In this document: one piece after another, positions 56,867 through 63,689 of the stretch
Layout of the letters: every line of letters begins with the position of its first letter
Position numbering within the stretch: position 1 is the first letter of the stretch
IMG/VR virus record: IMGVR_UViG_3300035181_001402
Coordinates: 62,001 to 126,000 of that record
DNA length: 64,000 nt
Reading direction: 5' to 3' (one strand)
Source of the DNA: a virus
Notes under the pieces: model-generated
Databases searched by the model: none
Seen by the model: the letters and a program-made list of their open reading frames with translations, nothing else
What the model was told of the DNA's origin: nothing
Program-made: the position numbers and the translations under genes

Positions 56867-56894
56867 TCTACAGGTTACACCGCGTTGAGATCAA
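56867..56894 (-). promoter_or_regulatory. TTGATC-N16-TGTAGA promoter for TPM gene
   Basis: 16-base spacing on the minus strand; ATG 56860 is 6 bases after the -10 box. It lies over the 3' end of the DUF2325-like gene. Confidence 0.75.
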
Positions 56895-58044
56895 CCGAAG
56901 CTCGTTCGAGGAAGTCGAACGATGCACGCAGATCCCCAACACCGCCACGGAAGGCGAGAGCGTAGGGGGTCGGGCAGTCCCCAGCGGCATCCGTCAGTTT
57001 CTTGCTGACAGCGTGCCCGATCAGACCCTCCAGAATGATCATGGCGCCCACACCCCCATTTCGGATCTTCTGTGCGAGGTTGGATGACACCTTGTGCCCG
57101 CCGTTATCGGTGGGATACCATTCGGCCTCGATGTTGAAGCGTTCCCGAATCGTGCGGAGCTTCTCCTCTTTGACGATGCCCCCGATGATGACGAGCGGCT
57201 TGTTGTGAAGCCGGGCCCGAAGCGCGGGCCATTCTCCAGGGGTGACCGTCTTCGCGAGGATCACATCCTCTTCACCCTCGAAGGCAGCGAGCTTCTCCCT
57301 GTATTCGCGGGCAACCCTCTCCCAGTCATCGTGGTGGTCCTTCGAGAGCCCCCGGACGTAGTTGTGAGGGCAGTTGTCCCCACGGACCTTGGAGAGCAGG
57401 GGAATCGATCGCTCGACCTGCCAGAACAGATGATGGGTGGAAGGCAGCCGCACCATCATCTGTCGCACCTCCGCCGTGAGAGCCTGCACATAGGCTTGGA
57501 TCTGGACAGGGGGTTTCTTCCGGAGGTCCGACGTGGCGAAGTCCTCGATCTCGTCGAGAAGCCTCTGTGCGTTGTGCGCAAGAGGGTCCTCCTCGACGGC
57601 CGGATCTTCCTGCGGTGTGGCCTGGGGAGGCGCTGCAAGAACCTTGAGGATCAGCTCCCCAATCGTCGCAGGGGGAACCTCTACCACTTTGGTCTTGGCT
57701 TTGGCCGGGACAGCGGGAGGGAGGGTCGGAAGCTCTTGCGGAGGGGCTTTCAGCTCTTGCGGAGGAGCTTGATACGGGACAGCCCCGATCAACTCCAGAA
57801 GGCCTGTCAAGGCGTCGCGCAATTTGAGACGCTCCGCGTCGATCACAGAGGGCGCGGAAGTGGGGGCCTCCTGTTTGATGGCCGCGAGCATTGCAGCAAT
57901 GGTGCGTTGCTCCGCATCCTCTTTGTGAGCTACCTCGAAGGTAGTGAGTCGTTCTCGGAGACGCGCGACCATGTCGGAGATGGGACGCACCTCGGCTTGA
58001 ACGCTGAGAGCACAGGCATTGGACAGTATATTGGGAAGTCCCAT
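56875..58044 (-). CDS. DUF2325-like protein
   Basis: 389 residues from ATG 58044. A helical N-terminal part with a Pro/Ala linker (QAPPQELKAPPQELPTLP) is followed by a C-terminal DUF2325-like domain: LVIIGGIVKEEKLRTI, AMIILEGLIGHAVSK and YALAFRGGVGDLRASF. DUF2325 proteins are common in myxobacteria; their function is unknown. Promoter GGTGTAGAG near 58124 gives a long leader. Confidence 0.78.
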   Translation of the reverse strand: MGLPNILSNACALSVQAEVRPISDMVARLRERLTTFEVAHKEDAEQRTIAAMLAAIKQEAPTSAPSVIDAERLKLRDALTGLLELIGAVPYQAPPQELKAPPQELPTLPPAVPAKAKTKVVEVPPATIGELILKVLAAPPQATPQEDPAVEEDPLAHNAQRLLDEIEDFATSDLRKKPPVQIQAYVQALTAEVRQMMVRLPSTHHLFWQVERSIPLLSKVRGDNCPHNYVRGLSKDHHDDWERVAREYREKLAAFEGEEDVILAKTVTPGEWPALRARLHNKPLVIIGGIVKEEKLRTIRERFNIEAEWYPTDNGGHKVSSNLAQKIRNGGVGAMIILEGLIGHAVSKKLTDAAGDCPTPYALAFRGGVGDLRASFDFLERASVDLNAV

Positions 58045-58190
58045 GGTTTTCCGGGATACCCACAAGTGGGGTGTTCGACGTAGAGTGTGCGCAAAATCGA
58101 CCTCCGCTGAGGTCCTTCCCTCTCTACACCAAGGACGCAGGGTGTAAAGATTGGACGGAATCTCGGAGACAACGGAAAAGAAGGAACTAG
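58045..58190. promoter_or_regulatory. Divergent leader region
   Basis: Two GGTGTA-type boxes face away from each other (minus near 58124, plus near 58139). Both genes have leaders of about 45-75 bases. The plus gene has AAGGAA 7 bases before its ATG, so these two use normal ribosome binding. Confidence 0.5.
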
Positions 58191-58913
58191 ATGCGCCACA
58201 TTATTGCTACGCTTGCCCTGATCGCTGCGGGAGCCCTTGGAAGCGCGAGCTGCACGGTCATCGACGCGAACGACAAGCAAGACGTCTCGAACAAGATCAG
58301 CGCGATGCCCGCTGACGTTCAGCTTTCCTTGCGGATCATGGCCACCAAGATCAACGCCCAGAAGTGGCTCAGCCACAAGCCGACGAATGACCGTGTCGGA
58401 GAGCTGAAGTGCTTCTACGACATCGGCGATGGTGAAGGGTGGCAGCCCATCCTCACCAATGACACCGACCTCCTGGTCGACTTCATGCTTCAGTGTCTCA
58501 ACGGGGGCTTGAACAGGACGTACGTGTCCTGTGGTTTGACGTGGGGGAAGAGCCAGATCCCCCTCGCAAAGCAGGCGCTCAAGGAGCTGTTCACGACCAA
58601 CCCGATGCTCAAGGTCCTGGTGCCGGACGTGTCGACGGTCAAGTTCGACTGCCGGTACGAATGGGACTGGCGGTACGACCCGATCGGCGGAGAGGTGCCG
58701 CAAGAGTGCGTCGACCCGAAGGCCGTGAACAACGACGACATCATCAACGCGCTCGTCGTTAGCCCGCACCCGCCCCCGGGCTTCCCGACGGAAGAGCTGA
58801 TCCCTCTTCTCCCTTACCTGTGCCCGCTGGATGTCGGCCCGGGTTGGGGCTGCCCCAGCTCGCCCACGAACCCGGGTGGTGGGGTGGGTGCCTCGACGGG
58901 AGGTGGCGGGTGA
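58191..58913 (+). CDS. Lipoprotein, unrecognised
   Basis: 240 residues. Lipoprotein signal with lipobox GSASC (modified Cys21). Body with LKCFYDIGDGEGWQPIL and a Cys-rich end, and a Pro/Gly tail (SPTNPGGGVGASTGGGG). Probably outer- or inner-membrane attached. Coupled to the next secreted protein. Confidence 0.75.
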   Translation: MRHIIATLALIAAGALGSASCTVIDANDKQDVSNKISAMPADVQLSLRIMATKINAQKWLSHKPTNDRVGELKCFYDIGDGEGWQPILTNDTDLLVDFMLQCLNGGLNRTYVSCGLTWGKSQIPLAKQALKELFTTNPMLKVLVPDVSTVKFDCRYEWDWRYDPIGGEVPQECVDPKAVNNDDIINALVVSPHPPPGFPTEELIPLLPYLCPLDVGPGWGCPSSPTNPGGGVGASTGGGG

Positions 58914-59455
58914 AGTCCCTTCTCTGCGCTCTGGTGATGGCACTCGGGCTGGTTGTCTCGACCTCTGCGCAAGCGTCGGAAGAGTACAACACGCCGTGGG
59001 AAATCGGGGTTCACCTGGAATACGAGGTGATCGGGGCTCACCGGGCGACCGGCGGAGCCATGCCTCAAGTGTTCGTGCAACACTGGTGGTCCCTCATCGA
59101 CAAGACTCTGTTCGTGGCTGCCGGAGCAGACCTCGGCGTCTTCGGATTCGGTGCGGATTCTCACTGGATCGGAGTCTTGGGGGGTCCTACTGTTGCAGTG
59201 GCGCTTGCGCCCTGGGATAAGCCGGTGGCGATCGGCCTGAAGTTTGCGATGGACTTCGGAAGGATCCCGGTCTGCAATGCCTGGGATCTGTGCCTTCGCT
59301 ACGTGGGTGCTTTTCCGACCGGCGAATTTCGCTTGGTGTGGTTCCCCTCCGAAAACACGGGTTTCGGCGTGAATATCGCCGGAGAGTACGTGAACACCGT
59401 CGCCTGGGAAGGCGTGGGGATCCGGACTGGTGCCACGGGCGTCATCGCTTTCTGA
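58910..59455 (+). CDS. Secreted beta-rich protein, possibly outer membrane
   Basis: GTG 58910 overlaps the lipoprotein stop (GTGA). 181 residues with signal peptide (SLLCALVMALGLVVSTSAQA) and alternating strands (FVAAGADLGVFGFGAD, FGVNIAGEYVNTVAWEG) that could form a small outer-membrane barrel. Role unknown. Confidence 0.72.
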   Translation: MKSLLCALVMALGLVVSTSAQASEEYNTPWEIGVHLEYEVIGAHRATGGAMPQVFVQHWWSLIDKTLFVAAGADLGVFGFGADSHWIGVLGGPTVAVALAPWDKPVAIGLKFAMDFGRIPVCNAWDLCLRYVGAFPTGEFRLVWFPSENTGFGVNIAGEYVNTVAWEGVGIRTGATGVIAF

Positions 59456-59481
59456 ACCCACACGTCGGTGTATAGGACAGC

Positions 59482-59871
59482 ATGTCCGCCGACGACTTGG
59501 AAGAATACTGGGAGGTCCGTGTCCTCCCTCCCCGCCCTCCCGATATTCTCCAGCCCATCGAAACCTCCACAACTTCCGAGCCCCGCCCCAACATCTTCCG
59601 GGGGTCCGCCGCGGTCTACATGGAGTGCATCGACTCCAACCGCGAGAACATCGGACCCCGCCGACCCGTCAGCTTGACCCCTGTGCCAAACAGCGATGGT
59701 ACGCGCTGGCGATTCGACCCCGAGTATCACACCACCCAATCCGTCACCATTGCTCGAATCGAGATTTGGGACAGCCCTCTTGGGGGTCACATGCTCTACT
59801 TCTCCGACTTGGAGCCCATCGTTCTACACCCCGACGCAATCGTCTCCCTTCTACTGGACATCAAGCTCTGA
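59482..59871 (+). CDS. Unknown with N-terminal DLEEYW peptide
   Basis: 129 residues. MSADDLEEYWEVRVLPP then a Pro-rich linker and a beta-rich body (AVYMECIDSNRENIGP). The N-terminal peptide matches those of 37843 and 43215. GGTGTATA lies 7 bases before the ATG. Confidence 0.7.
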   Translation: MSADDLEEYWEVRVLPPRPPDILQPIETSTTSEPRPNIFRGSAAVYMECIDSNRENIGPRRPVSLTPVPNSDGTRWRFDPEYHTTQSVTIARIEIWDSPLGGHMLYFSDLEPIVLHPDAIVSLLLDIKL

Positions 59872-59872
59872 C

Positions 59873-60151
59873 ATGCCTACCGACCGCCAAACCCTCGTCG
59901 CTGTTCTATCCCTACCCCCGGGCAAGCTCTCTCAGCGAGAGAAGACCATCTTCACGCAGTGGCTCGATACGCTCGACGCGGGAGTCATCGCCCTGACCAA
60001 GGGGCAGCGAAAGTGGGTCGACGACGTCTTCGTGAAGAACGAGCTGGACAAGGGAGAGAGGCCACCCCCGAAGCCGCTGAAGGGGCGCATCAAGAATGAG
60101 CAGCCCCTCGACAAGATGCCCAAGCCTCTCAAGCCTCCCGGACGAAAATGA
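59873..60151 (+). CDS. Small helical protein with basic Pro tail
   Basis: 92 residues (MPTDRQTLVAVLSLPPG, LSQREKTIFTQWLDTL). The end is Lys/Pro-rich (KGERPPPKPLKGRIKNE, KPLKPPGRK), likely disordered and nucleic-acid-binding. Starts one base after the previous stop. Confidence 0.65.
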   Translation: MPTDRQTLVAVLSLPPGKLSQREKTIFTQWLDTLDAGVIALTKGQRKWVDDVFVKNELDKGERPPPKPLKGRIKNEQPLDKMPKPLKPPGRK

Positions 60152-60360
60152 GCGCGGAGCACGACTTCGAGTCCAAGATCGTGGGGTATCGTAGAGCCCC
60201 TGAGCCCCAATGGGTTCAGGACATCGTACGCTGCTACGAACACTCCATCTGGGAGTACACCTGCAAAAACTGTGGGAAATCTTTCAGGATGGAGAGCGGT
60301 CAAATGAGCCTGCTCCTACTCATGCTGGACACTGAACTGGAGTGTCCTGGGGTGAAGTGA
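60148..60360 (+). CDS. Small zinc-site protein
   Basis: 70 residues. ATG 60148 overlaps the previous stop (ATGA). CYEHSIWEYTCKNCGKSF may bind zinc. Ends LECPGVK. Confidence 0.65.
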   Translation: MSAEHDFESKIVGYRRAPEPQWVQDIVRCYEHSIWEYTCKNCGKSFRMESGQMSLLLLMLDTELECPGVK

Positions 60361-60902
60361 TGGCGCGATGGGATCACGCTGACGAGGAGTTCTATGGTGA
60401 AGGGTCTGACGTCGAAGGGGACATCCGCCTCAACCTCGCCATGGTCGAGATGATTCGGACCGATCTCGGAGACAAGAAAGCAGCTTGGGCTCAAACCAGG
60501 CTGAATATCCCCGAGCTGGACTACTCCATGTGCTTCCGGACTGGGATGTGGCTGCGCTACGCCCAAGACCCCGTCACTCAAGTACGCCTGGAAATTCTCG
60601 ACGTCCGCTCAACAACCTGTCTCGTTTACTGCGTCGGATGGGATGAACCGTCGGAAAAAACGAAGGACACTCTCTGCCGATACAGAGTGTCTGAGCCCCC
60701 CACAGAACCACTGCCCTCCTGGGTGAAGCCCGGGGCTTGCTTTATCGATGATAATGCGAGATGGTGCATAAGAACACTTCGAGGAGGGATGTTTACTGCG
60801 ATGTCCGGTGAGTACTTCAATTACTGGACTGCTGAAGAACTTGCCCGTGGGGATGTGCGGCCCATCTTCACGGCGTGGGAACAGCTCGACGACTTGAAAT
60901 AA
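60360..60902 (+). CDS. Unknown with C-terminal acidic tail
   Basis: 180 residues; ATG 60360 overlaps the previous stop (TGATG). An acidic N-terminus (HADEEFYGEGSDVEGD) precedes a beta-rich body (VRLEILDVRSTTCLVYC). It ends PIFTAWEQLDDLK, a variant of the common tail. AT-richer in its second half. Confidence 0.7.
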   Translation: MARWDHADEEFYGEGSDVEGDIRLNLAMVEMIRTDLGDKKAAWAQTRLNIPELDYSMCFRTGMWLRYAQDPVTQVRLEILDVRSTTCLVYCVGWDEPSEKTKDTLCRYRVSEPPTEPLPSWVKPGACFIDDNARWCIRTLRGGMFTAMSGEYFNYWTAEELARGDVRPIFTAWEQLDDLK

Positions 60903-60904
60903 CA

Positions 60905-61213
60905 ATGGCTACTCGTTTCTGCATACACTTCGCCGATGTCGACTGCTGTGATGTGCCGTGTTCACGGCAAGGCTGCGGACACGATTGCTCTTGGCATGAG
61001 TACGGGCTCTGCATCGGGACTGGTTGTATCTGCACAGAGTTCGACGGCACCCCCGTTATCAGAGACCTCCACGCCGAGGACCTGAGCTTCATCCTGGAGT
61101 TGAAGTCTGCAACCCCCGAGAAGCTCCGCGAGCTTCAGATCAACCTGCACTTTGGGGGTCCCGAGTGGCAACGCATCGCAGTTGAGCGAGAAGTCTCGAA
61201 AAGATTGGTGTAG
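60905..61213 (+). CDS. Small Cys-rich protein
   Basis: 102 residues. CIHFADVDCCDVPCSRQG then CGHDCSWHEYGLCIG and CICTEFD carry about ten cysteines, probably binding two zincs. A helical end follows (LSFILELKSATPEKLREL). Confidence 0.72.
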   Translation: MATRFCIHFADVDCCDVPCSRQGCGHDCSWHEYGLCIGTGCICTEFDGTPVIRDLHAEDLSFILELKSATPEKLRELQINLHFGGPEWQRIAVEREVSKRLV

Positions 61214-61222
61214 TCGCTCGGG

Positions 61223-61795
61223 ATGCTGACGAAGAAGATCCTGACGGCGACGAAGCACTACCTGAGCAAGACCCCTGAAGAGAACCGCGCCTATGGCTTG
61301 GTGACGGACGGGAAGATCAACCCTGGCACCTTCCGCTTCATGCCGGTGCTGGCGTGGATTCGCAAGAAGCCCGAGAGGACAATCCTGCTCCTCTCGGGCT
61401 TCTTGCTGCGCATGACGGAGGGTGCGTTCGTGGGCGGCCTCGACTGGTCCATCCCGTTGAACCAGGAGACCGAGGACGAAGCCGCGAACCTTCTCTCGGC
61501 CTTCGGCTGGGACAATCGAGTGTGGCCTTCAGACCCGGGCTGGCCCGACCTTCTGCCGGATGAGGAACACACGCTTCACGGGATGCTCAAGAAGAAGGGC
61601 ATCCTGGAGACGCTCACGTTCCCGCCGAAGGAATCGGGCAACAAGGTGATGACGGTTCATGTGCTGAAGGTGTCGAACCCCTTCCCGCTGCCGATCCTGG
61701 TTGCCGACGAAGACCGCCAAGAGGTGACCCCCGAGATGCGGGCGAAGCTCCGCGAGCTGGTCGCCGACCCGAGCTGCTTCGCGCTGTCCTCCTAG
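61223..61795 (+). CDS. Unknown protein
   Basis: 190 residues (MLTKKILTATKHYLSKT..., VLAWIRKKPERTILLLSG). Mixed helix and strand, no family recognised. GGTGTAGT lies 8 bases before the ATG. TAG shared with the opposing gene in CTAG. Confidence 0.7.
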   Translation: MLTKKILTATKHYLSKTPEENRAYGLVTDGKINPGTFRFMPVLAWIRKKPERTILLLSGFLLRMTEGAFVGGLDWSIPLNQETEDEAANLLSAFGWDNRVWPSDPGWPDLLPDEEHTLHGMLKKKGILETLTFPPKESGNKVMTVHVLKVSNPFPLPILVADEDRQEVTPEMRAKLRELVADPSCFALSS

Positions 61796-62381
61796 TCGTC
61801 GGCGAGAATATGCCCCCAAGCGTTGTCGGGTTTACCTTTGGGCCCTCTCGTCCGAAGCAACCTGACAATGGGGAGGTCGGCCGCCGCAACCAGGGAATCA
61901 TACAGCCCCCTGGTTGCGATGGAGCATTGGTCGATGTGGTGTACAGGGTCGGAGATATCCCGCACCGTGATGAGCCACACGCCCTTCTTCTTCTGAATGT
62001 AGACCCCTGCCCGCCAGGTGCTCATAGCCTTCGTGATGGGGTCCTGGACTCCCGTGGCGACCTCGAAGGGCTCCGGCACCCGAGCCATAGGGTTCTCAGT
62101 CTCACGGTAGAGATGTCTCCCGAAGGGCCGGCGCGTATACTCCGTGCTGATCTGGTTCAAAGGGATTTGAGTCTCATAGCAGACGGTCTCCCCCGCGAAA
62201 GAACGCCTCCAGGCACGAGGGACACGATCTCTCTCCGGGTGATCATGTCTCCGGGGAACCTCCCGGGTCGCCATGTCACAAGGCCCGCGACCTGGGAGGT
62301 ATTCAGCGATCGGATGACCACATGGCCGGGGCACATGTCCCCCAAAATCAGGACCGGCTTCTGCATCATGTCGAGGATCAT
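61792..62381 (-). CDS. Unknown with C-terminal NAWGHILADD tail, frame broken at a G run
   Basis: ATG 62381 lies 8 bases after a GGTGTAGA box. It reads MILDMMQKPVLILGDMC to REIVSLVPGGVLSRG, then the protein-like frame changes to GETVCYETQIPLNQIS and continues to PKGKPDNAWGHILADD. One more G in the CGGGGGAG run near 62192 joins the parts into about 195 residues. Probably a sequencing error, because the tail is a normal member of the common set. Confidence 0.65.
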
Positions 62382-62387
62382 CTTGGG

Positions 62388-62411
62388 GATCTACACCGCG
62401 GTGTACTCTAG
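62388..62411. promoter_or_regulatory. Back-to-back GGTGTA promoters forming a palindrome
   Basis: TACACCGCGGTGTA (62392-62405) is a 14-base perfect palindrome made of two divergent CGGTGTA boxes. It drives the minus gene at 62381 and the plus gene at 62415. Confidence 0.65.
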
Positions 62412-62414
62412 GGC

Positions 62415-63134
62415 ATGGGATCGACCCCCAAAAAGACCCCCGTGAAGTACCCCTCATGGTGGACCGAGAAAGCCGCACCACATCGAAACATGTTGATGGT
62501 GCGGTACGATTACGGACACTCCAAGGAGGACAGGTCTCTGTACGGATGTCTGGTCGTGGGGGACAACCAGAAGCTCCTCTGGCTCAGCAACGAGCAGATC
62601 CGAGAGGAATGGAAGCCCTTCCGCGCGCCCTACTCCGCAGTCATCCCTCTGGGGGTATGGCCGTCGTGGGTGACTCGACGAGATGTCCAATGGCACACTG
62701 CGCCGGACCATCCTCGGCGAATGACCATCGTCTCGTACAAGAACAAGAGCTTCTGGCTCGCAACCACCACAGTGGTCGAGCCCTTCGAGGGACCGCGATT
62801 CCAAGTCTACCGGGCAACGCAGAGCTTCAAGGTCGACCTTGAGGTCATTCAATCCGGAGACCAGCTCACCCTCGATAGGGATTACAACGTGTGGTACGTG
62901 CGTAAGAAGAGCATCGCACGTTATTGCAACAGGGAGATCACAGCCTTCCTTGGCATGCAGTACCTCACCCCCGTGATTCAACCGAACGGACACCCCTTCG
63001 ATTGGAGCATTCAGAGGTACACTACACGCTTCTGGAGTCTCCATACTTTCGCTCTCAATCACCGGCCTCTGATGCCCTCAAAACCGACATCTTGGGACGT
63101 TGTGATGGCCGACGAATTCGAGGAAATGGTGTAG
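62415..63134 (+). CDS. YRAT-type protein with tail
   Basis: 239 residues. A middle part has FQVYRATQSFKVDLEVIQ, like the three small YRAT proteins at 24.7-25.3 kb, and the end KPTSWDVVMADEFEEMV is the common tail. The N-terminal half, with WLSNEQIREEWKPFRAP, is unrecognised. GGTGTACT lies 7 bases before the ATG. Confidence 0.72.
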   Translation: MGSTPKKTPVKYPSWWTEKAAPHRNMLMVRYDYGHSKEDRSLYGCLVVGDNQKLLWLSNEQIREEWKPFRAPYSAVIPLGVWPSWVTRRDVQWHTAPDHPRRMTIVSYKNKSFWLATTTVVEPFEGPRFQVYRATQSFKVDLEVIQSGDQLTLDRDYNVWYVRKKSIARYCNREITAFLGMQYLTPVIQPNGHPFDWSIQRYTTRFWSLHTFALNHRPLMPSKPTSWDVVMADEFEEMV

Positions 63135-63143
63135 GAACATCCC

Positions 63144-63689
63144 ATGGGAATCCTCGATCGTTTCGTGAGTCGCGTCTGTGAAAAAGTCTCCAAGTGGGCC
63201 CCTTCGTGGCGCATGATCACCCGCGGGGACAACGAGCCCTACCTGGAAAGGTACTACTTCTTCCGGCGTGCATGGGTTCGAGAATGGTTCAAGACTCACG
63301 GCTGGGCAACCCCGAGATTCGTCGCCAAGATCCCCTCGCTCTACCTTCACCACTTCGTGGCGGGGGATGATGAGGTCGAGTTGCACAACCATCCCTTCAA
63401 GAGGAGCCTTGCGTTCGTCTTGACCGGGGGTTATCACGAGGAACGCAAGGTGGGGAATGAGGTCCACAGCCGGATCATCCTGCCCTGGTCCTTCAACCTC
63501 ATCGACGCCAACACCTTCCACAAGGTGGAACTGCTCAACAAGGAACTGGGTGCTTGGACCATCTTCCTCTCGGGAGAGCGAACCCAGCGCTGGGGCTTCT
63601 GGCATCCGGAGACGTTCGAGTACGTCGATTGGGAGCAGCATGTGGACGCCCGCCCCAACCCCGACGCCCGGCTTCACCATGCCCCCTAG
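63144..63689 (+). CDS. Cupin-like protein
   Basis: 181 residues. YLHHFVAGDDEVELHNH, RSLAFVLTGGYHEERK, ANTFHKVELLNKE and GAWTIFLSGER follow the cupin order, with histidines that could bind metal. Similar proteins occur in other phages without known function. GGTGTAGG lies 8 bases before the ATG. Confidence 0.75.
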   Translation: MGILDRFVSRVCEKVSKWAPSWRMITRGDNEPYLERYYFFRRAWVREWFKTHGWATPRFVAKIPSLYLHHFVAGDDEVELHNHPFKRSLAFVLTGGYHEERKVGNEVHSRIILPWSFNLIDANTFHKVELLNKELGAWTIFLSGERTQRWGFWHPETFEYVDWEQHVDARPNPDARLHHAP

